A stretch of 50,615 bases of DNA from an uncultured Methylococcaceae bacterium (GCA_903945375.1 CAJAVP010000116.1:1-50615), one strand, 5' to 3'; shown: positions 37,417 through 46,794, counted from the first letter of the stretch. Numbers and translations: made by a program. Notes: generated from the letters alone by a model not told the origin.

Positions 37417-39090
37417 ATGATTCAATCATCCACCGTTCAACCTAGCAATACGCCTGTTGGTCAACTCACCGAAGTACGTGGTAATGGCATGATAGCTCGA
37501 TTGCTTGATGAGTATTGCAACGCAAATCCGCAAATCATTATTAATGGTGAAACGCTACTGGTCGGACAAATTGGTTCCTACCTAGTAATCAAACAAGCGT
37601 CCGTTTATATTTTAGCTATCGTTTATAAACTATGGGAGACTGATCGCTATAATCAAACCGGACAGCGTATCGCTGACCGTTTTGTCGCACTAATCCCCGT
37701 TGGCGAAATGACAGAAGAGGGACATTTTCTTCGAGGCATACGTCATTATCCAACTGCCGGAGCTTATATTTACTTGGTAGGTATGAATGAAATTAATGCC
37801 ATTTTTGCAAAATTCAGGGATTATAATTTTTTTGTTGGCACCCTATCATCACACCATAATTATCAGTTAAGCCTGGATCCGCGTGCTTTATTTGGTCGGC
37901 ATTTTGCCATTGTTGGACAATCTGGCTCCGGCAAATCTTGGACGGTGACCAGTTTATTGCAAAATACCGTTAAGGCTATGCCCAAAAGTCACATGATTGT
38001 GTTAGATCTGCATGGCGAATATTGCTGGAAAGATACACAAGGTAAAATTCAATCGGCTTTTGCAGAAAATCAAGTCAATTATGTGGATGCTGTCAGCTTG
38101 GAAATGCCGTATTGGATTATGAGTTTTTCTGAGTTAATTGATCTATTTGTTGATCGTGACAACACCAGTGCAACCTTGCAAATTTCATTTTTACGCGAAG
38201 TTATCCAGCAATTAAAATCCAAAGAAGCGAAATCGATTGGCTTAACTTTTGTTTCCGTAGATACCCCTATTTATTTTCCGCTATCAGAGCTGTATTTACA
38301 GTTTAAAAGCGCCAATGAAGAGCGCAAGGAATTTGGTAAAGTTCATGGTTCGTTGTTTGGTCAATTCGATGAATTTTTAATCCGGATGCAAAGTCGTTTA
38401 AACGATATCCGTTACAATTTCTTATTAAAACCCAGACTGCATAACAGCTCCGATAGTATGAACCATTTATTGCGGCAATTTTTTGGTCTAGGTGAAAAAA
38501 AGGCCAATATTACCGTTATTGATCTAAGCGCCGTACCTACCGATATCCGCCCGGCCATTTGTTCACAGGTGGGGCGCTTAACCTATGAATTTAACTATTG
38601 GAATCCTAAACGGCGCGAATTCCCTATTACGCTGATTTGTGAAGAGGCACATGCCTATATTCCGCGTGAAAAAAACAGCCAATTTAGTGGGAGTAAGCGC
38701 ATGATGGAGCGTATCGCAAAAGAAGGTCGCAAATACGGCGTATCTATTGGCGTGGTCAGTCAACGCCCAACAGAATTATCTGAGACCATGTTAGCGCAAT
38801 GCAGCTCCTTTATTTGTCTGCGGACTACAAATCCTGACGACCAAGCGTATATCAAAAAATTAGTGCCCGAGGCTGAAGGCGACTTAACTGATACCTTAAG
38901 CTCATTGGGCAGAGGCGAAGCTTTGGTGCTCGGTGAAGCCACGCCAATCCCAACTAGGGTACAAATTTATCGCCCTAATCCTGAGCCAAAGAGTAATGAC
39001 GTTGATTATTTTTCAGGCTGGTGTGATGGCCCTGATGATTTAGATGTTAAAGAAATCATCCGCCTATGGCGCACGCAAACACGCCGATAA
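37417..39090 (+). CDS. HerA-type hexameric ATPase (DUF87 family)
   Basis: The 557-residue protein has an N-terminal beta-barrel-like region and Walker A GQSGSGKSW near 167. MIVLDLHGEY is near 195 and Walker B ITLICEEAHAYIPRE near 404. A C-terminal Arg-finger/sensor segment reads GVVSQRPTELSETMLAQC. These FtsK/HerA-like ATPases move DNA and in archaea work with NurA nuclease in end resection; in bacteria they often pair with nuclease or SIR2 partners in anti-phage defence. No partner gene is adjacent: mtnC lies 443 bases upstream and pssA 90 bases downstream. It may therefore act alone or with a distant partner. Confidence 0.85.
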   Translation: MIQSSTVQPSNTPVGQLTEVRGNGMIARLLDEYCNANPQIIINGETLLVGQIGSYLVIKQASVYILAIVYKLWETDRYNQTGQRIADRFVALIPVGEMTEEGHFLRGIRHYPTAGAYIYLVGMNEINAIFAKFRDYNFFVGTLSSHHNYQLSLDPRALFGRHFAIVGQSGSGKSWTVTSLLQNTVKAMPKSHMIVLDLHGEYCWKDTQGKIQSAFAENQVNYVDAVSLEMPYWIMSFSELIDLFVDRDNTSATLQISFLREVIQQLKSKEAKSIGLTFVSVDTPIYFPLSELYLQFKSANEERKEFGKVHGSLFGQFDEFLIRMQSRLNDIRYNFLLKPRLHNSSDSMNHLLRQFFGLGEKKANITVIDLSAVPTDIRPAICSQVGRLTYEFNYWNPKRREFPITLICEEAHAYIPREKNSQFSGSKRMMERIAKEGRKYGVSIGVVSQRPTELSETMLAQCSSFICLRTTNPDDQAYIKKLVPEAEGDLTDTLSSLGRGEALVLGEATPIPTRVQIYRPNPEPKSNDVDYFSGWCDGPDDLDVKEIIRLWRTQTRR

Positions 39091-39180
39091 GATGAACTAA
39101 TTCACAGCGATTGCTAGGATCGCCTTATCGGCTCTTGTATAATCCAGACTCATTTTTTTTTCTACTTGGTACATAGGCAC

Positions 39181-39921
39181 ATGGCTTCTAATTCAAATAC
39201 TATCCGCCGTCGTGGCATCTATTTATTGCCAAATTTATTTACCACTGGGGCAATGTTTGCCGGATTTTACGCCATCACTTCAGCGATGAACGCACACTAT
39301 GAAACTGCTGTTATTTCTATTTTTGTAGCGATGATTTTAGATGGTTTAGATGGTCGAGTGGCGCGTCTGACTAATACCCAAAGTGAGTTTGGTGCACAAT
39401 ATGATAGCCTATCCGACATGGTTTCATTTGGTGCTGCACCCGCCTTAGTCATGTACTTATGGGCATTTTCAAGTCTGGGTCGTTTGGGCTTATTTGCCGC
39501 ATTTGTTCATACCGCAGGTGGTGCCTTACGTTTGGCACGCTTTAACACGCAATTAGAAACCGCCGACAAACGTTATTTTCAGGGCTTGCCCAGTCCCGCC
39601 GCCGCTGCAATTTTGGCAGGATTTATCTGGATTTGTCTTGAGCATGGCTATGATATCAATGTGATCAAGTATCTAGCGATTGCTTTAACTATCAGTACTG
39701 GTTTATTGATGGTGAGTAATTTTCGTTACTCTAGCTTTAAAACCATAGATTTAAAAGGTAAAGTGCCATTTTTTGTTGCCACGGTCATGATGCTAAGTAT
39801 TGCGTTTATCATGGCTCAGCCACAAACCATGTTGTTTTTGCTATTCTTGGCTTACGCGCTTTCAGGCCCAATTATCACCTTAGTGCAACGTCGACGCATG
39901 TTGCAAGAGCGCAAAAGCTAA
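39181..39921 (+). CDS. pssA: CDP-diacylglycerol-serine O-phosphatidyltransferase
   Basis: The product (246 residues) is a membrane CDP-alcohol phosphatidyltransferase. Its signature DGLDGRVARLTNTQSEFG-AQYDSLSD fits D-G-x2-A-R-x8-G-x3-D-x3-D, near 57-79. The N-terminal RRRGIYLLPNLFTTGAMFAGF is typical of PssA rather than PgsA. It makes phosphatidylserine from CDP-diacylglycerol and serine in the inner membrane. The ATG at 39181 is taken over a TTG at 39166. A TATAAT at 39138-39143 may be its -10 box. leuA follows 87 bases later. Confidence 0.9.
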   Translation: MASNSNTIRRRGIYLLPNLFTTGAMFAGFYAITSAMNAHYETAVISIFVAMILDGLDGRVARLTNTQSEFGAQYDSLSDMVSFGAAPALVMYLWAFSSLGRLGLFAAFVHTAGGALRLARFNTQLETADKRYFQGLPSPAAAAILAGFIWICLEHGYDINVIKYLAIALTISTGLLMVSNFRYSSFKTIDLKGKVPFFVATVMMLSIAFIMAQPQTMLFLLFLAYALSGPIITLVQRRRMLQERKS

Positions 39922-40008
39922 CTGTTTACTTCCCATATCCACTAAGCTCAGTAGGTCGGGTAGATAAAGCGTCGCCCATCCTGCCAGCTCTCCATGTCCG
40001 GAGTATTT

Positions 40009-41553
40009 ATGAAAGACCATTTAATTATTTTTGATACTACCTTACGCGACGGCGAACAAAGTCCCGGCGCATCTATGACCCGTGATGAAAAAGTTCGCAT
40101 TGCCAAAGCCTTAGAACGGCTAAAAGTCGATGTCATTGAAGCCGGATTTCCAGCCGCCAGCCCGGGAGACTTTGAAGCGGTGCAAGCCGTTGCCCGTGTC
40201 ATTAAAGACAGTACCGTTTGTGGTTTATCCAGAGCTTTAGACAATGACATTGATCGTGCCGGTGCAGCATTAAAAGAGGCCTCGCGTTCGCGCATTCACA
40301 CCTTCATTGCAACCTCGCCCATTCATATGGAGCGAAAACTACAAATGACACCCGAGCAAGTCATCGAACACGCGGTCAGAGCCGTTAAGCGTGCGCGTCA
40401 ATTTACTGATGATGTAGAGTTTTCACCCGAAGATGCAGGGCGCTCGGAAGAAGATTTTTTATGTCGTATTTTAGAAGCCGTCATTGATGCCGGTGCGACC
40501 ACGCTAAACATCCCTGATACTGTCGGTTATAGTATTCCTCAGCAGTTTGGTGCAACGATTGCCAATTTAATCAACCGTATACCTAATTCTGATAAGGCTA
40601 TCTTCTCGGTTCATTGTCATAATGATCTGGGTTTGGCAGTAGCCAATTCATTATCAGCGGTAATGAATGGCGCCCGTCAAGTCGAATGTACCATTAATGG
40701 CTTAGGTGAACGCGCAGGTAATGCCTCATTGGAAGAGGTGGTTATGGCCGTACGTACTCGACAAGACATGTTCGATTGCCAAACGCGTATTGATACCCGT
40801 GAAATTTTAACCTGCTCCAAACTGGTCTCGTCAATCACCGGCTTCCCGGTGCAGCCCAATAAAGCCATTGTTGGCGCTAATGCGTTTGCACATGAAGCCG
40901 GCATTCATCAAGATGGTGTTTTAAAAAGTCGTGAAACCTATGAAATTATGCGGGCCGAAGATGTCGGCTGGTCGGCTAATCGTATGGTCTTAGGTAAACA
41001 TTCCGGCAGAAATGCGTTTAAAAGTCGTATTACAGAACTGGGCTTTGAATTTGCATCAGAAGCCGACATTAATGAAGCCTTCACCCGTTTTAAGCAATTG
41101 GCAGATAAAAAACACGAAATTTTTGATGAAGACTTACAAGCCTTGATTTCAGAAAGTAGTGTAGATGCAGAAGAAGAGCTGGTTAAATTAATCGCCTTAA
41201 AAGTCTGTTCAGAAACGGGCGAAGTCCCTAATGCTCACGTTACACTGCGGATTGATAACAAAGAAGTCAAAGGCTCTGCCGAAGGTGGTGGTGTTGTCGA
41301 TGCGTCATTAAAAGCGATTGAAAAGTTAGTGCAATCAGAAGCAACCTTAGCGTTATACTCGGTCAACAACATTACCAATGGCACCGATGCACAAGGTGAA
41401 GTGACAGTTAGACTGGAAAAATCCGGTCGCATTGTTAATGGCTTAGGCGCGGATACCGATATTGTGATTGCCTCAGCAAAAGCCTACATCAACGCGATCA
41501 ATAAGCTACAATCGCCCGACCAGCGCAGACATCCGCAAAAGGGTAATGTCTAA
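40009..41553 (+). CDS. leuA: 2-isopropylmalate synthase
   Basis: The product (514 residues) has the HMGL-like lyase motifs [18 protein letters not shown] at the start and [14 protein letters not shown] near 204. [15 protein letters not shown] is near 230, and a C-terminal regulatory domain (about 390-500) is where leucine binds in the family. It condenses acetyl-CoA with 2-oxoisovalerate, the first step of leucine synthesis. The start at 40009 is chosen because GGAG lies at the right distance (five bases); an in-frame ATG at 39994 would put that GGAG inside the gene. The pssA-leuA neighbourhood is common in proteobacteria. Confidence 0.95.
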   Translation: MKDHLIIFDTTLRDGEQSPGASMTRDEKVRIAKALERLKVDVIEAGFPAASPGDFEAVQAVARVIKDSTVCGLSRALDNDIDRAGAALKEASRSRIHTFIATSPIHMERKLQMTPEQVIEHAVRAVKRARQFTDDVEFSPEDAGRSEEDFLCRILEAVIDAGATTLNIPDTVGYSIPQQFGATIANLINRIPNSDKAIFSVHCHNDLGLAVANSLSAVMNGARQVECTINGLGERAGNASLEEVVMAVRTRQDMFDCQTRIDTREILTCSKLVSSITGFPVQPNKAIVGANAFAHEAGIHQDGVLKSRETYEIMRAEDVGWSANRMVLGKHSGRNAFKSRITELGFEFASEADINEAFTRFKQLADKKHEIFDEDLQALISESSVDAEEELVKLIALKVCSETGEVPNAHVTLRIDNKEVKGSAEGGGVVDASLKAIEKLVQSEATLALYSVNNITNGTDAQGEVTVRLEKSGRIVNGLGADTDIVIASAKAYINAINKLQSPDQRRHPQKGNV

Positions 41554-41898
41554 AATTGGCGCTCAGAGGCTTCCTCTTCCGAGCGCCTAACTCATCTCAA
41601 TCGCGTGTTAGAGAGCAACTCTAACTCTCGTAAGAGATTCGCCGATAGGCAGACGAGATAAGTTCCCAATACGGTTGATTTAAGCCGTCATACCAGCGAA
41701 TCGCCGATACCAGAGCACCGGGATGTGCTTGCAATTACCCTCCAGGCTTCTGAATCTCGGCAATCCTTGCCGAGATGACGCCCACTTAAGTCACGTAGAG
41801 CAAAGCGCCATCCGCCAGATCGTTAAGGTGCTACGCAAGCTGTGAGGCATTTTTTTCGTGCTATGGTTTGCACTGTTAACTAACCTGAGGAGCAAAAC
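41554..41898. other. Intergenic region after leuA with several stem-loops
   Basis: The 345-base gap is packed with inverted repeats. GGCGCTC/GAGCGCC (41558-41587), with an inner AGAGG/CTCTT pair, is the likely leuA 3' hairpin, though without a T-run. GTTAGAG/CTCTAAC lies near 41608-41627. TCTCGGCAA/TTGCCGAGA, a 9-base stem with a 3-base loop, is at 41755-41775. A decayed 72-bp-repeat relative is at 41794-41836. No gene is seen. Confidence 0.5.
41794..41836. repeat. Decayed copy of the 72-bp dispersed repeat
   Basis: CGTAGAGC, AGCGCCATCCGCCA, GATCGTTAAGGTG and CTACGC appear in the same order as in the copies at 10555-10632 and 42481-42552, with the second palindromic half deleted. Confidence 0.55.
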
Positions 41899-42457
41899 AT
41901 GAGTGAGCAGTCAGATGAGATTTGGGTGATTTTGCGTGAACTAAGTGAATCGCAGAAGAAAACAGAGCAGCAAATGCGTAAAACAGATGAACAAATGCGC
42001 AACACCGATAAAAAATTAAATCGTATTGGTGACATGGTCGATGGGATTGGCAAAAATCAAGGTTTCGTTGCCGGAGAATTTTTCTTTAATAGCCTACTTG
42101 AAGATACGCATTTGGGTTCGATTTACTTTGATGATATGTCCAAAAATGGATTTAAACATCGTGGTACAACTCAAGAAGAATACGATATTGTTATGACCAA
42201 CGGTAATGTGATTGGTATTGTTGACGTGAAATATAAAGCCCACGAAAAGGATTTGGATAAATTAGAACGTAAGATGCGTAATTTTAAGACGCTGTTTCCT
42301 TGGTTTAAAGATTACAAACTTTACGGTGCGATAGCCTCATTTCATATTTATGAGGATGCAAAAAAAAGTGGCTTTGGAACGAGGTTTTTTTGTGTTGCAA
42401 CGTAGCGGAAAAGTCATTACAACCGAAGCAGCGGAAAACTTGTTAGTATTATTGTGA
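41899..42457 (+). pseudogene. PD-(D/E)xK nuclease-like protein with coiled coil, frame broken at an A8 run
   Basis: The first frame gives 168 residues. It has a heptad-like coiled coil (EQQMRKT-DEQMRNT-DKKLNRI, about 21-41) and a nuclease-like core with Asp in QEEYDIVM followed by GIVDVKYK near 110, fitting D-x(n)-(E/D)xK. It stops at 42405 after a frame that turns unlikely just past eight A bases (42360-42367). Reading with one A fewer gives KKVALERGFFVLQRSGKVI and ends at TGA 42455-42457, the kind of hydrophobic end I expect for this group. The gene is thus frameshifted, slips at the A8, or contains a sequence error. The family has no known function; some members sit near toxin or defence genes. 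Confidence 0.65.
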
Positions 42458-42480
42458 CTTGTTGCCAACTATCCGTCGTG

Positions 42481-42552
42481 TAGGGCGGATAAGCGATAGC
42501 GCCATCCGCCAATGATCGTTAATGTGCATGACGCTAACGCTTATGCACCCTA
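42481..42552. repeat. 72-bp palindromic dispersed repeat, copy 2
   Basis: This copy matches 10558-10629 at 69 of 72 bases and keeps the GGCGGAT/ATCCGCC pair. Directly after it, TGCAAGC/GCTTGCA (42559-42575) forms another hairpin. It lies between the converging nuclease-like and glutamate dehydrogenase genes. Confidence 0.8.
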
Positions 42553-42595
42553 CCGAGCTGCAAGCGCAGCTTGCACACCAGTCGCACACAGTTGT

Positions 42596-45500
42596 TCACT
42601 TTATTTCTTGCTCGCTCCTTAATTTTACCAGCACTTTGCTCAAGGCAATATAGGGTAATAAATGAGTCGGCACGCTGTTGTCGATGTCTTGGCGAATGAC
42701 TTGATAACGACGCAGTGCGGCGTGTTTAGTAGGCTGAGTCAGATAGGCCGTAGGGTTTATTGATGCCTCAGCGAGGCTGTTTTCAATAATGAGGCAAAGG
42801 GATTGTTTTAGCTCTTCTTGTATGATCGGGGCAAGATTTTGTTCCCAATGATCGTGGGCGTGGTATTGAGCTAGGTGCTCGATGAGCGTATCTAAACCAA
42901 GATAATGACGCGCTTCCTCATACCAATGAACAATGGTTTTAAATGCCGCTGCTGTGTGTTCTGCCAAATTCACCAGACGCGGAAAATCGCTTAGGCTTGT
43001 GGTGAGTGCAAGTTGCTCAGCCGATTCTTTGCTCAATCCTATTTGCTGATAATTCAGTGCTTGTTTTTGCCATACGGAATCCACTGTAAGTATCTCACGG
43101 TAAATGTTGAGGTAATAGTGATAACGTGCCAGCGTTGGTGGATTAGGTTGAAGGTGTTGACCCTCTGCTAACGCCCATTGGCAAAATTGTAGTAATACCG
43201 ATTCCAGTTGTATCAGTAGAGGGTACTGCACATTTGGGTCGGCTATCTGGGCAATGGCTTCACGCAATGACTGAGCGTTGATAATGTGCTCAAAACTCAG
43301 ATAACACGCTGCGAGTTCACTCCAATCTAAGCGATTCACTTCGTCTTGTTCCAGTTTTAGTGTTAAAAAACGGCAGCCAGCTTGGTTGATGATTCGGTTA
43401 CTGAGCTGCGTTGCGCGGATTTCATTGGCGAGTGGATGTGTTGTCAAATGAGCCAAAAATGTTGTCTTAATGGGTTCAGGGAAATAATCCGTTAGGCTCG
43501 TCTCTTCTTGCCAGCAAGGGGTGTTTTGTAATTGCTGGGTCAAATACATTTTACTGGCGGCCATGAGAATGGCTAATTCTGGACGGGTCAAAATTTGCCC
43601 AGGGCGTGCTAAAACGTCTTTATCGCTGGGAAATGACTCTTGTGCTTTATCAAGAAAATCATTGTCGTCTAAGAAAGCCGCCCATTGTAAAAAAGCTTTG
43701 GGTGTTTCTTGGCAACGCCGTTGTTCTAAGGATAAGCAAAGACTTTGTGCGGTGTTGTTTGCCAACACTAAAGCACATACTGGCTCGGTGATATGGGTGA
43801 ATAAGGTCTGGTAATCGTCAATGTGTTTCTGTTTTTGTAAGCCCATGAGTAAAATTTTCAAGTTGACTTCATGGTCAGAGGTGTCAACGCCCGCTGAATT
43901 ATCAACGGCATCGGTGTTAATGCGCCCGCCTTGCAAGGCGTATTCAATTCGGGCTTTTTGGGTAAAACCGAGATTGGCACCTTCCCCAACGACAGTGGCA
44001 TTTAGTTGTGTCGCATCAATTCGTACCTGATCATTATGGCGATCACCCACCTCTTCGTTTTTTTCGCTGCTGGCTTTAACGTAAGTGCCTATGCCCCCGA
44101 GCCAGAGCAAGTCAACTTTTGCCATGAGCAAATAACGAATCAGCGATTCGCCATCCAGCGATTTATAATGGATGCCCAGCCATTGTTTCAGTTCGACCGA
44201 TAAGGGAATATCTTTGTCTGAACGCAAATAAACACCACCGCCATTTGAAATCAGCCGACGGTCATAATCGTTCCAGCTTGAGCCAGATAATTCAAATAGG
44301 CGTTTACGTTCATTAAACGAGGCGTCAAGAGCAATAGGCTTTGGATCGAGAAAAATATGTTGTCCGCTGAATGCCGCTAATAACTGAATACAAGGCGACA
44401 GTAATAGGGCATTACCGAAGACATCGCCATCCATGCTACCAATACCTACGACACTAAAGGGTTCTTGTTGTATGTTTTTGCCCAATTCAAGAAAATGCCG
44501 CTTGACACATTCCCAAGCACCGCGAGCGGTAATACCTAAGGCTTTATGGTCATAACCATGAGAGCCACCACTGGCAAACGCATCGCCTAGCCAAAATTGA
44601 TAGTCGGCGGCGACAGCATTGGCGATGTCAGAAAATGATGCTGTGCCTTTGTCCGCTGCAACGACTAAGTAAGGATCGGGGTTGTCATAGGCTACGATGT
44701 GAGCCGCTTGAACAATGCGACCGTCTTGATAATTATCGGTTAAATCTAGCAAACCGCGTATTAAACGTAGATAGGCTTGTTGTCCTGCTGCCTTGAGCTT
44801 GGTTACTCCCTGTTGTTTAACAACAAATCCGCCTTTTGCTCCGGTGGGTATAATGAGTGCATTTTTGCTGACCTGAGTTTGCATCAGCCCTAAAATTTCG
44901 GTTCTAAAATCATCCGGGCGATCTGACCATCGAATGCCGCCGCGTGCTATTTTGCCGGCGCGTAAATGAATCCCTTGCACATCAACAGCATGGACATAAA
45001 TTTCGCTTCTAGGCTTAGGCGAGGGTAAGTCGATTACACCTAAGCTATTTATTTTAAAGGCGATAAAATAATCCGCATGGTCGCGTCGCCAGTGAAAATT
45101 GCTGCGTACTGTGGCATCAATCAGATTAAATAAAGTTCGCAAAATGCGGTCGTCGTTAAGCTCCGCCACGAGGCTCAGACTGTTTAATAACTGCCAGCGC
45201 AAAGGGGATAATAACTGTTCTTCTCGGCTTGAAATATCTTCCCCAGCCGGTATCGGTCTAAACCGCGCTTCAAAATAAGCAAATAAATCATGTGCAACCG
45301 TGTCGTTATGCACAAGGGCGCGATGAATGCTGGCTTTGCTGGTGTGTTGTTCCAGTTGCAAAAAATAATTGCGATAGGCTCGGAGTAAATCAATGTCCTG
45401 CCATGCCATACCCGCTAGGATACAAAGCTTGTTTAGGGCATCGTTGTCAACTCGATCTTCCATCACGGCGTGCAAGGTTGCTAATAAGCGCTGTTGTAAA

Positions 45501-45916
45501 TGCCTTAACGAGGGATGTTGCGTTTTTTCGGCTTTGATGCTGAAGCTTTTAATGAATTGCGTGGAATCTTCCTGTGAGAAACAAAATTGCATTTGATCCA
45601 TTACCCGCAAGCCTAGGTTTTCCAGTAGCGGGATGTACTCGTCCAAATAACGCGCTTGTCCACTGTAAAAGTGTAGGCGATAAGGGTCTTGCGGGCGTTT
45701 GGGTTTTATCAAGCTTACCGTTTGCTGATCAGCTTGTGTGATTTGCTCAAGATGTAGCAAATCTTGTAAGCCGTGGCGTGGTGCAAAACTGTTTTGATAG
45801 TCTGCACTAAAGAGATTGGCGTATTTTTGCAGCAGCCATTTTGCGTTGGCAGGCGTTAAGGCTTTTGCGGTTAGACGCTGTAACTGGGCTAACCAAGGGG
45901 ATATCGGCGTATTCAT
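42596..45916 (-). CDS. NAD-dependent glutamate dehydrogenase, short form
   Basis: The 1106-residue protein has the large NAD-GDH signature RGGIRWSDRPDDFRTEILGL and IIPTGAKGGFVVK (about 320-365), with the catalytic lysine region. DVFGNALLLSPCIQLLAAF and the nucleotide-binding SGSSWNDYD region are further on. It oxidises glutamate to 2-oxoglutarate and ammonia with NAD. The common bacterial 180-kDa form has about 1600 residues; this one lacks the roughly 500-residue N-terminal regulatory part and is near the 115-kDa size. Its ATG overlaps the stop of the upstream kinase gene (ATGA), so translation is coupled to a partner-switch module. Family is firm; the loss of the N-terminal domain is inferred from length. 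Confidence 0.88.
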   Translation of the reverse strand: MNTPISPWLAQLQRLTAKALTPANAKWLLQKYANLFSADYQNSFAPRHGLQDLLHLEQITQADQQTVSLIKPKRPQDPYRLHFYSGQARYLDEYIPLLENLGLRVMDQMQFCFSQEDSTQFIKSFSIKAEKTQHPSLRHLQQRLLATLHAVMEDRVDNDALNKLCILAGMAWQDIDLLRAYRNYFLQLEQHTSKASIHRALVHNDTVAHDLFAYFEARFRPIPAGEDISSREEQLLSPLRWQLLNSLSLVAELNDDRILRTLFNLIDATVRSNFHWRRDHADYFIAFKINSLGVIDLPSPKPRSEIYVHAVDVQGIHLRAGKIARGGIRWSDRPDDFRTEILGLMQTQVSKNALIIPTGAKGGFVVKQQGVTKLKAAGQQAYLRLIRGLLDLTDNYQDGRIVQAAHIVAYDNPDPYLVVAADKGTASFSDIANAVAADYQFWLGDAFASGGSHGYDHKALGITARGAWECVKRHFLELGKNIQQEPFSVVGIGSMDGDVFGNALLLSPCIQLLAAFSGQHIFLDPKPIALDASFNERKRLFELSGSSWNDYDRRLISNGGGVYLRSDKDIPLSVELKQWLGIHYKSLDGESLIRYLLMAKVDLLWLGGIGTYVKASSEKNEEVGDRHNDQVRIDATQLNATVVGEGANLGFTQKARIEYALQGGRINTDAVDNSAGVDTSDHEVNLKILLMGLQKQKHIDDYQTLFTHITEPVCALVLANNTAQSLCLSLEQRRCQETPKAFLQWAAFLDDNDFLDKAQESFPSDKDVLARPGQILTRPELAILMAASKMYLTQQLQNTPCWQEETSLTDYFPEPIKTTFLAHLTTHPLANEIRATQLSNRIINQAGCRFLTLKLEQDEVNRLDWSELAACYLSFEHIINAQSLREAIAQIADPNVQYPLLIQLESVLLQFCQWALAEGQHLQPNPPTLARYHYYLNIYREILTVDSVWQKQALNYQQIGLSKESAEQLALTTSLSDFPRLVNLAEHTAAAFKTIVHWYEEARHYLGLDTLIEHLAQYHAHDHWEQNLAPIIQEELKQSLCLIIENSLAEASINPTAYLTQPTKHAALRRYQVIRQDIDNSVPTHLLPYIALSKVLVKLRSEQEIK

Positions 45917-46335
45917 AGGTATTTAATAATTTCCAAAACGTTGCTATTAGGGAGTTTGCTGTAAGTGACAGAATCCATAAACGTGCGGATAAAAAATAAG
46001 CCCATGCCATCCGCTTTAGGGTGTTCAAAATCGGGTAAAGGTACGGTCTCTAAATCAAAGCCTTGACCGTGGTCATAGACCTTAATGTTTAACTCCCGAT
46101 CTTCGATATGAATGAGGATTCTTACCGTGTCTTTAGGGTCGTTGCGCTTGCTGTGTTTGATAGCATTGGCCGTCGCTTCGGTTAAGACTAGATTTAAATG
46201 GTAAGCCAAGGCGATTTTATCGCCGGAATAATGATCGAGTTCTTTAGCAATCCGTTCGCCGATACTGCCAATTAAATCCAAATATTTCGTCTGGTTTGGG
46301 ATGATGACATCAACTTGCAGTACCGGCATATTCAT
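45913..46335 (-). CDS. RsbW/SpoIIAB-type anti-sigma serine kinase (HATPase)
   Basis: The 140-residue protein is a small GHKL ATPase. Its N-box is LVLTEATANAIKHS near 47-60, its G1 box is VYDHGQGFD near 88, and its G2 is ADGMGLFFIRTFMDSV near 109. Such kinases hold a sigma factor or other target and phosphorylate a STAS-domain antagonist. The STAS gene is 29 bases upstream and the NAD-GDH gene overlaps its stop by four bases. No sigma factor or PP2C phosphatase is nearby, so the target is open. Confidence 0.85.
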   Translation of the reverse strand: MNMPVLQVDVIIPNQTKYLDLIGSIGERIAKELDHYSGDKIALAYHLNLVLTEATANAIKHSKRNDPKDTVRILIHIEDRELNIKVYDHGQGFDLETVPLPDFEHPKADGMGLFFIRTFMDSVTYSKLPNSNVLEIIKYL

Positions 46336-46364
46336 AATAAACCTCTTGTTTTGCTGGGTAACGA

Positions 46365-46700
46365 TTATTCTATTTCGGTTAAATCCGCGTATATCTCAAA
46401 GACGCGATTGAGTCGGGTCAATTCAAACATCGACAGCACTTGAGGTTGTATTGAGACTAACACTAATTTGCCGGCTTTTGCCGCCGCATTTTTATGGCCT
46501 GACAATAATGCGCCTAGGCCAGAGCTATCTATAAAGCGTACTTTTTCTAGTTGTACAATAATCTGCGTTTCGCCTTGTTCGATAACATGCAAAATGGCAT
46601 CTTTTAAAGCACTGGAATTGTGAGCATCTAATCTTTCTTCATTAATAGAAAAAAGCTGATAATTGTTGAGTTTTTCAAGCGTGAAGTTCATGGCAGTCAT
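46365..46700 (-). CDS. STAS-domain anti-sigma factor antagonist
   Basis: The 111-residue protein is a single STAS domain with the phosphorylation motif VRFIDSSGLGALLSGHK; the conserved serine is Ser59 or Ser60. Unphosphorylated STAS proteins bind the partner kinase and release its target. The gene starts at 46700 (a second ATG at 46691 is possible) and is followed by the kinase and the NAD-GDH gene. It is likely the first gene of this three-gene operon. Confidence 0.87.
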   Translation of the reverse strand: MTAMNFTLEKLNNYQLFSINEERLDAHNSSALKDAILHVIEQGETQIIVQLEKVRFIDSSGLGALLSGHKNAAAKAGKLVLVSIQPQVLSMFELTRLNRVFEIYADLTEIE

Positions 46701-46740
46701 TAATTGGGTGTAAAAAGGGCGTAAGTCATCCGCAACAATA

Positions 46741-46778
46741 ACTCCCGTTGGCGGAGCGGAGTCGATGCCAACGGGAGT
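46741..46778. other. Strong hairpin upstream of the STAS operon
   Basis: ACTCCCGTTGGC and GCCAACGGGAGT form a perfect 12-base stem around GGAGCGGAGTCGAT. The flanks (AACAA and TTGTT) extend the pairing. On the plus strand the stem is followed by TTTGTTGTT. It lies in a divergent gap where no gene ends, so it may be a regulatory RNA hairpin or a repeat, not a simple terminator. Confidence 0.5.
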
Positions 46779-46794
46779 TTGTTGTTACAGCTTG

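Noticed and set aside
42596-45916. NAD-GDH as a gene truncated by a frameshift
   Set aside because: Its ATG overlaps the stop of the upstream kinase gene, leaving no room for a lost N-terminal part; the short form seems to be native.
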